Translations under genes and position numbers: made by a program
Source: Chloroflexota bacterium
GTDB taxonomy: Bacteria; Chloroflexota; Limnocylindria; Limnocylindrales; CSP1-4
Assembly: GCA_021812735.1 (NCBI GenBank)
Contig: JAKAMV010000029.1
Coordinates: 1 to 27,811, forward strand
Direction of reading: 5' to 3'
DNA length: 27,811 nucleotides
Notes under the pieces: model-generated
Database searches by the model: none
What the model saw: the letters and a program-made list of their open reading frames with translations, nothing else
What the model was told of the DNA's origin: nothing
Shown: positions 15,790-22,958 of the stretch, in pieces
How positions within the stretch are numbered: position 1 is the stretch's first letter
How the letters are laid out: each line of letters begins with the position of its first letter

Positions 15790-17397
15790 ATGACGCCCGC
15801 CGCGCGCGGCCGCAGAGGTGACCGATGGACCGACCTGACGCCGCTCGCGGCGGGCATCGTGGCCCTGGTCGCGCTGGCCGTCTACCGGACCACCCTGCTG
15901 CCGGGTCTCGGCTTCTGGGACACGGGCGAGGCGCAGACCGTGCTGCCGGTGCTGGGCACCATGCACCCGACGGGGTTCCCTGCGCTCGTCATCATCGGCT
16001 GGCTGTTCTCGATCGTCGCCAAGCCGCTGGGCCAGCCCGCCTTCCTGATGAACCTGCTCGCCGCGACGTGCGCGGCGCTTGCCGGCGGCGGCGTGGTGAT
16101 GGTCTCCCGCCGGCTCCGCGTGCCGTTGCCGGTGGGTGTCGCGACCGGGATCGGCTTCGCCCTCACGCCCGTCGTCTGGCACATCTCCGGCGCGATCGAT
16201 GCCCACGCGCTGCACATCCTGCTGGTGGTCGCCCTCACCCTCGCGCTGCTCCGCTGGCAGGCGCTCGTAGACGGTCGTCGAGACCACCCCGACGACGCCT
16301 ACCGCCGACGGGGCGACCGGGCCATCCTGCTGGCGGCCGCGATCTACGGGGTGGCGGCCGCCAACCACGGCCTCGCGCTGATCCTTGCCCCGTCCGTGGT
16401 CCTGTTCGTGCTGGCCGTGGAGCCCCGGGTGCTGCTCCGGCCCGGGTTGATCGCGGCGGCGGCGGGCACGGCGATCGGCGTGGCGGCAGTGCTCTACCTC
16501 GAGCTCCCGCTTCGCGCCGGGCTGCTTCGGGCGCCGCTGGTGTACGCCCACCCCGACACCTGGCAGGGGTTCTGGGACGTCGTGCTCGCCCGCCAGTTCC
16601 AGGGCGACGTCCACGGCCTGCTGTCCGACCTGCCGGCCAAGGCCGACGCCCTGCTCGCGCTCGCCACCGCCCAGTTCGGCCCGCTCGTGGCGCTGGTCCC
16701 GGTCGCGCTGGTGGTGACCGCGGTCAGGAGCCCCCGCTACGCGCTGTTCTCGGGCACGGCGGCGCTGGTCACCGTCACCTTCGCCGGGTCGTACGTCAAC
16801 GCGGACATCACCCGCTACTACCTCGGGCCGGTGTTCTTCACGTGGACCTGGCTGGCGGTGTTCGCGGGCGCCGTCGCGGACGCGGTGGCGGGCCTGGCCG
16901 GCGACGGCCTCGCCGCCGGCCCGGAGCCGGTGGCCATGCGTTCGCGGCGCCTGCGGGCCGGACTCCCGGCGGCGATCGCGGCGGTCCTCGGCGTCGCGCT
17001 GCTGGTGCCCACGGCCGCGGATCTCGACGCCCGATGGCGCGCCGCGGACCAGTCCGGCGACACGGCGGCGGCGCAGTGGCTCGACGAGGCGTTCGGCGCG
17101 ATGGACGCGAACGCCGTCGTGATCTCGTGGTGGAGCTACTCCACCCCGATGTGGTACGGCGAGGATGTCGAGGGCCGCCGGACGGACATCACGATCATCG
17201 ACGACAGCAACGCCGTCTGGGATCATCTGGGCTCGCCGGCCCAGATCATCGACCGGTATCTCGGATCTCGGCCCGTCTATGTCATCCGACAGTTAGATTC
17301 GGACATCGAGACTCTCGCCCAGCAGTACGCGATCCGGCCCGTGGGTCGCCCCAGCAACCTCTACCTCGTGACGGGCCGCATAGGGACCACACCATGA
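15790..17397 (+). CDS. DUF2723 (GT117-like) membrane glycosyltransferase-like protein
   Basis: 535 residues, polytopic. The first loop carries the DUF2723 hallmark GFWDTGEAQTVLPVLGTMHPTGFP: D44 and E47, then HPTG at 59-62 where relatives have HPPG. It is followed by a helix with FLMNLLAATCAALAGG. Further hydrophobic segments and a soluble C-terminal domain (about 420-535, containing ISWWSYSTPMWYGEDVEGRRTDITIID) match the family layout. The family has been linked to glycan transfer at the membrane surface, so polyprenyl-linked sugar donor use is likely but unproven. ATG 15790 is preferred; TTG 15766 is in frame and would overlap the previous gene. The stop overlaps the GT2 gene (ATGA), indicating coupled translation. 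Confidence 0.82.
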   Translation: MTPAARGRRGDRWTDLTPLAAGIVALVALAVYRTTLLPGLGFWDTGEAQTVLPVLGTMHPTGFPALVIIGWLFSIVAKPLGQPAFLMNLLAATCAALAGGGVVMVSRRLRVPLPVGVATGIGFALTPVVWHISGAIDAHALHILLVVALTLALLRWQALVDGRRDHPDDAYRRRGDRAILLAAAIYGVAAANHGLALILAPSVVLFVLAVEPRVLLRPGLIAAAAGTAIGVAAVLYLELPLRAGLLRAPLVYAHPDTWQGFWDVVLARQFQGDVHGLLSDLPAKADALLALATAQFGPLVALVPVALVVTAVRSPRYALFSGTAALVTVTFAGSYVNADITRYYLGPVFFTWTWLAVFAGAVADAVAGLAGDGLAAGPEPVAMRSRRLRAGLPAAIAAVLGVALLVPTAADLDARWRAADQSGDTAAAQWLDEAFGAMDANAVVISWWSYSTPMWYGEDVEGRRTDITIIDDSNAVWDHLGSPAQIIDRYLGSRPVYVIRQLDSDIETLAQQYAIRPVGRPSNLYLVTGRIGTTP

Positions 17398-18179
17398 CCA
17401 CGGCCGACACCGCGACCGCCGCGCCTGCCCGCGTTCCCCGCCTCTCGTACTTCTTCCCGGCCCACAACGAGGAGGCGAACATCGAGGCGCTGGTCGCCGA
17501 GGCGCTCGAGGCGCTGCCCGCGCTCGCCGAGACGTTCGAGATCATCGCCGTGGACGACGGCTCCGGGGATCGGACGGGGGCCATCGCGGACCGTCTGGCG
17601 GCCGAGCATCCGGACATCGTCCGGGTCGTCCACCACCACCCGAACCGCGGGTACGGCGGCGCGCTGCGCTCCGGCTTCGAGACAGCCCGCTACGAGCTCC
17701 TGGCCTTCACCGACGGCGACCGCCAGTTCCGGGTCGCCGACATCGGCCGGCTTACCGCCCGCATGGCCGGCCCGGACCGCCCGGACGTGGTCGTCGGCTA
17801 CCGCATCAAGCGCGCCGACCCGTTCGCGCGGATCGCCTACGCGCGCACCTACAAGCTGGCGAACCGGCTGCTGTTCGGCCTGAGGGTCACCGACGTGGAC
17901 TGCGCCTGCAAGCTGTTCCGCCGCGACGCCCTCGAGGGCGTGCGCGTCGAATCGGGCGGGGCGTTCTTCTCCGCCGAGCTGCTCACCAAGATCCGAGCGG
18001 CCGGGCGGTCCATCGCGGAGGTCGGCGTGCCGCACTACCCGCGAACGGCGGGCTCCCCGACCGGCGCCAAGCCGTCGGTCATCTGGCGTGCGGTCAAGGA
18101 CTTCTGGATGCTCCGGCTCCGCCTGTGGGCCAACCGCGAGGTGGCGATGCGACGGGGGCGGCCGATCCTCGGGCGGTAG
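17394..18179 (+). CDS. GT2 glycosyltransferase, polyprenyl-phosphate-sugar synthase (DPM1/DPG-like)
   Basis: A 261-residue GT-A enzyme. The order of motifs is YFFPAHNEEANIEAL (about 19-33), VDDGSGDRT with D54-D55, NRGYGGALRSG, and the metal-binding D-x-D at D107/D109 in FTDGDRQF. Then come VVGYRIKRADPFAR and DVDCACKLFRRDAL, which are typical of dolichyl/polyprenyl-phosphate mannose or glucose synthases. No membrane helices follow the catalytic domain, so it is a peripheral enzyme. It would load a nucleotide sugar onto polyprenyl phosphate on the inner leaflet and so supply the donor for GT-C enzymes encoded alongside. ATG 17394 overlaps the preceding stop. It is the last gene of the three-gene plus-strand unit. 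Confidence 0.88.
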   Translation: MTTADTATAAPARVPRLSYFFPAHNEEANIEALVAEALEALPALAETFEIIAVDDGSGDRTGAIADRLAAEHPDIVRVVHHHPNRGYGGALRSGFETARYELLAFTDGDRQFRVADIGRLTARMAGPDRPDVVVGYRIKRADPFARIAYARTYKLANRLLFGLRVTDVDCACKLFRRDALEGVRVESGGAFFSAELLTKIRAAGRSIAEVGVPHYPRTAGSPTGAKPSVIWRAVKDFWMLRLRLWANREVAMRRGRPILGR

Positions 18180-18193
18180 CCCGCGGCGGGCGG

Positions 18194-18222
18194 CAAGGGC
18201 CGGCTAGGACCCGCCGCCCTTG
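18194..18222. terminator. Hairpin between convergent GT2 and DUF151 genes
   Basis: CAAGGGC (18194-18200) and GCCCTTG (18216-18222) form a perfect 7-bp stem with a 15-base loop that could pair further (CGGGCGG with CCGCCG). It spans the 24-base convergent gap and the last codons of the minus-strand gene. There is no T-run, so it is a candidate two-way terminator only. Confidence 0.35.
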
Positions 18223-18809
18223 TCCTCGAGATCGAGGCCGTTCACGAATTCCCGGAAGATTGCCAGCGACGCGGCGTCCACCGCGTCGCCGACGCTCTCG
18301 CGCGAGGCGGGCTTGCGCCCCGGCTGGGCGGTGCCGTGCCCGGGCTCCGTCTCGTCGTCGTCCGCCGCCTCGTCGTCGGCCTGGTCCAGGTCCATCGCCT
18401 TGGCGGCCCGGTCCAGCACCACCGCGGCCGCGTAGATCGGTGCGTCCAGTCGGACCGCGAGGGCAATCGCGTCGGACGGCCGGGCGTCCACCTCGACCTG
18501 CGCATCCGGCGTGGCGAGGACCAGTCGCGCATGGAACGTCTCGTCCGCGAGCGACACGATCACCACTCGCTCGAGGCGGGCGCCGAGCGTTCCGATGACA
18601 GCCCCCAGCAGGTCGTGCGTGAGCGGGCGCTCCGGCGCCACCCCCTGGAGGCGCATCGCGATGGCGCTCGCCTCCCACGGCCCGATCCAGATCGGCAGGA
18701 TGCGGCCCAGCGCGACCTCCTTGAGCAGCAGGACGTGGCGCCCCGTCGTCATCTGCACCCGCACGCTCTCGACTGCCATCTGGAGCTCGTCGTCGCGGTA
18801 CTCGCCCAT
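18204..18809 (-). CDS. Bifunctional nuclease family (DUF151/BFN) protein
   Basis: 201 residues. The DUF151 domain covers about 8-140: MAVESVRVQ, VLLLKEVALGRILPIWIGPWEASAIAMRLQG, the HDLL segment, ARLVL and the PSDAIALAVRLDAPIYAA signature. An acidic linker rich in Asp/Glu (about 140-155) leads to a short C-terminal helix (LAIFREFVNGLDLEDKG) that resembles the usual end of family members. Relatives occur in actinobacteria, Chloroflexota, Thermotoga and plants; plant members have RNase and DNase activity, while the bacterial role is not settled. ATG 18809 is 6 bases after a GATAAT element, suggesting a leaderless message. It is transcribed toward the GT2 gene and ends 24 bases from it. Confidence 0.88.
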   Translation of the reverse strand: MGEYRDDELQMAVESVRVQMTTGRHVLLLKEVALGRILPIWIGPWEASAIAMRLQGVAPERPLTHDLLGAVIGTLGARLERVVIVSLADETFHARLVLATPDAQVEVDARPSDAIALAVRLDAPIYAAAVVLDRAAKAMDLDQADDEAADDDETEPGHGTAQPGRKPASRESVGDAVDAASLAIFREFVNGLDLEDKGGGS

Positions 18810-18821
18810 GGCGCGATTATC
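18807..18821 (-). promoter_or_regulatory. -10 element and leaderless ATG start of the DUF151 gene
   Basis: On the minus strand GATAAT lies at 18821-18816, followed by six bases and ATG at 18809-18807. The predicted start of transcription falls on the A of ATG. There is no Shine-Dalgarno and no clear -35. The spacing is identical to that before the efflux gene (1985-1971). Confidence 0.5.
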
Positions 18822-18922
18822 CCACCGATCGCCCGGGGCGCCGCGGCCAGCCCTAGACCCGCTCGCGGCCAGGGCGCGTCAGCGGCCGGCGCGAGGGTGC
18901 ACTCCCCGCCGACCCGGTGCCG

Positions 18923-21262
18923 TCAGGACGGTTTCGGGGTCGCCGTCGCGCCCGGCCGCGCCGTCGCCCTGGGCTTGGCGCTGGCCTTCGGCTTGGCGCT
19001 GGCCTTCGGGCTCCTCGTCGGCTTGGCAGCGGGGGAGGCGCTCGGGGACGGCGAGGCGTTCGGGGACGGCGAGGCGTCCACCAGGGTCGAGGTGTAGAGG
19101 GCCGTGCTGGACACCCACCACATCGTGCTCGGGGCGCCGGTCCCGAACGACGGGAGGACCTCGATGCCCTGGAGGTCCGACCACGTCACGCCGCCGGCCA
19201 CGGCAACGTACTGCGCCACGTAGTTGCCGCCACTCTTGGCGAAGGCGACCACCCGGTGGTTCTGCGCGTCCCACGCGTAGAGCGTGCCCGTCCCCTTGGT
19301 GTACGTGCCGTCGGGGAGGTTGGGGGAGACGACCGCGGTGTAGCTTGCCGTGGGCCGAATGTCGGTGTCGGGGAGCGTCGCCGGCTTCCAGCCGCCGCTC
19401 GGGATGAGCCGCTCGAGGGCCCCGCCGTCGGTGGCGTAGATGTCGCCGTCGATCAGCAGCGAGGTGATCTGGCTGACGTCGCGCGAGGCCGGCAGGCGGG
19501 GGACGGCCGCCGTCGTGTAGCCGGAGCCGTCGCTGTTGGGCGAGAGGACCATGATGTTCTGCTGGGACGGGTCCACCACGTACAGCTTGTAGAACGCCTG
19601 GCTGAAGTTCGAGACGAATGTCCCGAGCACCGTGACGCCGCTGCCCCACGTGGTGGAGCCGGGGACGTTGACCCGCACGAGGGTGCCCTTGCCCGCGGTG
19701 CCGATGGGCCGCCAGCGCCAGAGCTGGTTCTTGGTGTCGAGAATCAGGATGTCCGGCCCGCCGACCGTGATCAGCTTCGGGTCGCCCACCTTGCCCGTGT
19801 CGGCCTGCTGGCCGGACGTGTAGACGGGCAACGCCTTGTCCGCGGCGAGGTCGATGCGCCACACGGTCTTGGTGCCCGTGTCCAGGACGTAGGGGGCTCC
19901 GTCGCTGCCCTCCACCACCGTGGTCAGGTGCACGGCGCCCGCGGACGCCGGGAACGCGAACGCCACGGTGGACGCCACGTGGACCACGCCGTACAGCCGG
20001 TCGAGACCGGCGTTGACCTCCGCGCGCAGCGGTGCCGTGGCGGCCGCCGGGTAGCCGCTCTGCTCCGCGATGGTCAACTGCTCGTTGGCGGTCCGGAGCA
20101 GCTGGAGCGCCTGCTGCGGATCCACCACGATGAGGTCCTGGCCGGAGTTGGTCAGCTGGCCGAGGGCGGCCTGGGCCGCATCGAACGCCTGCTGGGCCGC
20201 GGTCGCCGACGGGATGACCACGTTGGGGTTGGGCGCCTTGCCGCCCAGCAGGTAGACCCCGCCGCCCAGGATCGCCGCCACCGCGATGAAGGCCAGGAGG
20301 GCGACGGCGGCCCGACGCTGCGTCTCCACGCGCGCCGACGCCGCGCTGACCCGCCGGGAGACCGGGCCGCGCCGCGGCAGGGCGTCCTGGATCGCCCAGA
20401 CCAGCCGCTGGAGCCCGTTGCCCGCCGCGTCCCGGGCGCGAGCCGCGCCGTCGCCGACCGCGGAGGCGCCCGCGGCCATGGAGTCAGCGAGCGGGATCGG
20501 GCCCCGGTCGGGCGTGCCGGCGAGCGGCTCGGCCGGCCGCACCGGGACGAGCGTCCGCTGCTTGAACGTCGCCCCCACCTCGGTCGCCTCGAAGGCGATG
20601 GCCCCGTCGCTGCCGTGACCGTCCGAGTCGGCGAACCGCGCGTGCACGTGCTCGACGGCGGACTGCGGGTGGAGCGTCACCAGCGCGTCCTTGAGCGTGT
20701 CCATGCCGACCCGTGCCATGACGTTGGCGGAGATCAGGCACAGCGAGTCGCCCACGGTGAGCTCGCCGCGCCAGACCTCGGGCACCAGGTCGTTCGAGGG
20801 CAGGCCCCGTTCCGCGTTGGGGTCCGGCAGGGTTGACAGCCGAGCCTGGCGGACGAGGTAGGCCTCCGCGGGCCCCACGGTGGCCACGTACATCTCGCGC
20901 CCGCGGACGACGGCGACCGCCACGCCGATCGGCCCCGACCCGTCGGCGCTCGCGCCTAGCCCCAGCTTCTCGCGCTGGTGGGCGAGCTTCTTGTTGGCCG
21001 AGCCGATGACCTTGACCAGGCACTGCCGAATCCCGGCCGACTCGTCGTAGTAGTACTCGTCACGGAGCGATTCGGCGACCATTCGCGTCGCCTCGCGCGC
21101 CTTGGCCCCCGGCACCCGGGAGGCGACCAGCAGGTACAGGTTGCCCTTGGTCCGGGCCACCGAGCCCACCGTCGGCTCCACAACCACGACCGTGTCCGGC
21201 GAGTCCGGCAGCCGGTCCTCGCCGGTGACGGCGCCGAGCTTCAACTGGAGACGGACAGCCAA
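18923..21262 (-). CDS. Degenerate PP2C-like domain fused through one membrane helix to an extracytoplasmic beta-propeller
   Basis: 779 residues from TTG 21262 (GAGG 6 bases upstream). Residues about 1-240 follow the PP2C phosphatase fold, but the metal-binding motifs are lost. The usual VGDSRAYLLR appears as VGPAEAYLVR (about 127-136), the SDG motif as ISANVM (about 177-182), and the DGMGG position has no aspartate. A polar linker leads to one helix (about 318-338, VALLAFIAVAAILGGGVYLL). Then come coiled-coil-like sequence (about 350-400) and a repeated beta-strand region (about 400-720) with phrases such as PYVLDTGTKTVWRIDL, DILILDTKNQLWRW and LYVVDPSQQNIMVL, typical of NHL/WD-like propellers. 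A Ser/Pro/Lys/Ala tail (about 726-779) is encoded by 18-bp tandem repeats. Probably a sensor or scaffold rather than an enzyme. Confidence 0.78.
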   Translation of the reverse strand: MAVRLQLKLGAVTGEDRLPDSPDTVVVVEPTVGSVARTKGNLYLLVASRVPGAKAREATRMVAESLRDEYYYDESAGIRQCLVKVIGSANKKLAHQREKLGLGASADGSGPIGVAVAVVRGREMYVATVGPAEAYLVRQARLSTLPDPNAERGLPSNDLVPEVWRGELTVGDSLCLISANVMARVGMDTLKDALVTLHPQSAVEHVHARFADSDGHGSDGAIAFEATEVGATFKQRTLVPVRPAEPLAGTPDRGPIPLADSMAAGASAVGDGAARARDAAGNGLQRLVWAIQDALPRRGPVSRRVSAASARVETQRRAAVALLAFIAVAAILGGGVYLLGGKAPNPNVVIPSATAAQQAFDAAQAALGQLTNSGQDLIVVDPQQALQLLRTANEQLTIAEQSGYPAAATAPLRAEVNAGLDRLYGVVHVASTVAFAFPASAGAVHLTTVVEGSDGAPYVLDTGTKTVWRIDLAADKALPVYTSGQQADTGKVGDPKLITVGGPDILILDTKNQLWRWRPIGTAGKGTLVRVNVPGSTTWGSGVTVLGTFVSNFSQAFYKLYVVDPSQQNIMVLSPNSDGSGYTTAAVPRLPASRDVSQITSLLIDGDIYATDGGALERLIPSGGWKPATLPDTDIRPTASYTAVVSPNLPDGTYTKGTGTLYAWDAQNHRVVAFAKSGGNYVAQYVAVAGGVTWSDLQGIEVLPSFGTGAPSTMWWVSSTALYTSTLVDASPSPNASPSPSASPAAKPTRSPKASAKPKASAKPRATARPGATATPKPS
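18972..19007. repeat. 18-bp perfect tandem duplication in the propeller gene tail
   Basis: GGCTTGGCGCTGGCCTTC occurs at 18972-18989 and again immediately at 18990-19007. It encodes a repeated KASAKP unit in the C-terminal tail. Exact copies suggest recent slippage. Confidence 0.9.
19035..19076. repeat. Second 18-bp tandem repeat in the propeller gene tail, about 2.3 copies
   Basis: GAGGCG(C/T)TCGGGGACGGC occurs at 19035-19052 and 19053-19070, followed by a partial GAGGCG. It encodes repeated ASPSPN/ASPSPS units. The two copies differ at one base. Confidence 0.9.
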
Positions 21263-21330
21263 GGCAGGCCTCGTTGGATTCGCGACGACTGGTGCAGCGA
21301 CGCATGTCGGGGCGGTCAGGTGACGCGGCG

Positions 21331-21352
21331 CGCCACCACCCCGCGAGGTGGT
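21331..21352. terminator. Short hairpin after the DciA-like gene
   Basis: ACCACC (21335-21340) and GGTGGT (21347-21352) form a 6-bp stem with a 6-base loop in the 96-base gap between the DciA-like gene and the downstream PP2C-like gene. There is no T-run. It may attenuate read-through, but it could equally be chance in GC-rich DNA. Confidence 0.3.
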
Positions 21353-21358
21353 CCCGGA

Positions 21359-21736
21359 TTATACCCGCGGTCGGCCGGGCTCCCGGGACCCCCGCCCGCC
21401 GCTCGACGGAGAGGTCAGCCGGAGCAGCCGGGCCGGACGAACGCCCGGAGCGGCCGAGAGGGCGGCGAGCAGCTCCGTGGCCCGCATCCGGAGCTCGGCC
21501 GCCACGATGGGCTCGTCCGCCTCGACCACCGCGGTGTCGCGCTCGAAGGCCACGAGGCGGCAGGCGCCGACGGCGGGGGGCACCCGCTCGGCGATCAGCG
21601 CATCCCAGGCGGCCATGGCCCGGGCGAGGCGCAGGTGCTCCTCCAGCCCCAGGCGCCGGGCAGCCTCGGGCAGCAGGTCCGCGAGACGGTCCGGGCGCCG
21701 ACGCCGGGTCGGGGACTCGGGGTCGTCGCCGCTCAT
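21359..21736 (-). CDS. DUF721 / DciA-like protein
   Basis: 125 residues. The core (about 14-105) reads DRLADLLPEAARRLGLEEHLRLARAMAAWDALIAERVPPAVGACRL, then LVAFERDTAVVEADEPIVAAELRMRATELLAAL. This is the DUF721 pattern: an N-terminal helix, W-x-x-(L/I)-(V/I) in the middle, and a final helix with the 'el..r..ell..l' register. DciA relatives recruit or load the replicative DnaB helicase, and a DUF721 gene directly after recF is a common arrangement. It starts 25 bases after the recF stop with a G-rich tract upstream of ATG. The Arg/Ser/Gly-rich C-terminus is probably disordered. Confidence 0.75.
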   Translation of the reverse strand: MSGDDPESPTRRRRPDRLADLLPEAARRLGLEEHLRLARAMAAWDALIAERVPPAVGACRLVAFERDTAVVEADEPIVAAELRMRATELLAALSAAPGVRPARLLRLTSPSSGGRGSREPGRPRV

Positions 21737-21761
21737 GCGGCGCCCCCTGCCACGGGGCGGG

Positions 21762-22958
21762 TCACGCGCCGCGCCCCAGCACGGCCGTGCCGTCCCCCGC
21801 CGGGCGAACCTCCCACGCGGTTCCGATCGAGCGCAGGGCCGGGTCGATGTCCTCGAGCGTGGTCGTCGTGACGAAGGCCTGGGGCAGGGCGGCGATCCGC
21901 CTGACCAGGTGGGCGCGCCGATCCGGGTCGAGCTCGCTGAACACGTCGTCGAGGAGCAGCAGGGGGGGTCGGGTGTCGACGGCCGTCAGCATGTCCAGTT
22001 CCGCCAGCTTGAACGCGAGGATCGCGGTGCGCTGCTGGCCTCGGGAGGCGAAGGTCGCCAGCGGCCGGCCGGCCATCTCGAACACCACGTCGTCGCGGTG
22101 CGGGCCGACCAGCGTGGTTCCGTTCCAGACCTCCTTGTCCGCGGTCTCGGCCAGGCGGCGGGCCAAGGCGCCGCGGACCGATTCGCCGTCCGCCTGCGGG
22201 GCGTTCGTGCTGTAGGTGAGGTCCAGCCGACCCGCGGCCGCCTCGTCCGGGGCGATCTCCGCGTGGGCTGCCGCCAGCGGCCCGGCCAGCGCGGTGAGCA
22301 GGCGCTGGCGCTCCTCGCGGACCGCCGAGCCGGACTCCAGGAGCTGCGCATCCCAGAACCGTAGCTCGGCTCGGGTCGCCTGCTCCTCGCGGATGAGCCG
22401 CAGGAGGCCGTTCCGCTGCTGGAGCGCCCGCCCGTATGCGGTCAGGTCCCGGGCGTATCCGGGCGAGCGCTGGCCCGCGAGCGCGTCGAGCGCCTCCCGG
22501 CGGAGCGATGGCGAACCCGAGATCAGCAGCATGTCCTCGGGCGCGAACATGACGGTGCGGAGCGCCCCGGCGAGGGCCGCTGCGCGGCGTGGCACGCCGT
22601 TGACGCGGATCCGCTTCCGGACGCCGCCCGAGGCGGTTCGGACCAGCGCCACCTCGATCGCGCCGCACAGCTCGGGGGGGTCGTCCGAGCGCCCCACGGT
22701 GGCCTCGACCCGCGCCAGCCCCCGGCCCCACCGAACGAGCTCGCCCTCGGCTCCGGTCCGGTGCGAGCGCCCCCAGGCAAGCAGGACGATCGCCTCCAGC
22801 AGGCTGGTCTTGCCGACCGCGTTCGGCCCGTACACCAACTGCGGCCCGCGGTCGAAAGCCGCGTCGAGCGTCGCGTAGCCGCGGAGGTCGCGGATCGAGA
22901 GGCGGCGCAGGATCGGCGCGTCGAGGGGTGCCCGGGCGGCGCCCGCCGCGTCCGTCAG
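21762..22958 (-). CDS. recF: RecF, DNA replication and repair ATPase (non-canonical CTG start proposed)
   Basis: An SMC-like ABC ATPase that helps load RecA at gaps via RecOR. The N-terminal LRRLSIRDLRGYATLDAAF, Walker A GPNAVGKTS (about 43-51), GPHRDDVVF, the signature FASRGQQRTAILAFKLAELD and Walker B PPLLLLDDVFSELD are all present. No ATG, GTG or TTG lies upstream of the Walker A region in this frame; the first such codon is GTG 22838, which would remove the first beta strands. I propose CTG 22958, forming a CTGA overlap with the dnaN stop like the many GTGA/ATGA overlaps here, for 398 residues. CTG 22910 (382 residues, right before RRLSIRD) is equally plausible on length. Confidence 0.88.
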   Translation of the reverse strand: MTDAAGAARAPLDAPILRRLSIRDLRGYATLDAAFDRGPQLVYGPNAVGKTSLLEAIVLLAWGRSHRTGAEGELVRWGRGLARVEATVGRSDDPPELCGAIEVALVRTASGGVRKRIRVNGVPRRAAALAGALRTVMFAPEDMLLISGSPSLRREALDALAGQRSPGYARDLTAYGRALQQRNGLLRLIREEQATRAELRFWDAQLLESGSAVREERQRLLTALAGPLAAAHAEIAPDEAAAGRLDLTYSTNAPQADGESVRGALARRLAETADKEVWNGTTLVGPHRDDVVFEMAGRPLATFASRGQQRTAILAFKLAELDMLTAVDTRPPLLLLDDVFSELDPDRRAHLVRRIAALPQAFVTTTTLEDIDPALRSIGTAWEVRPAGDGTAVLGRGA

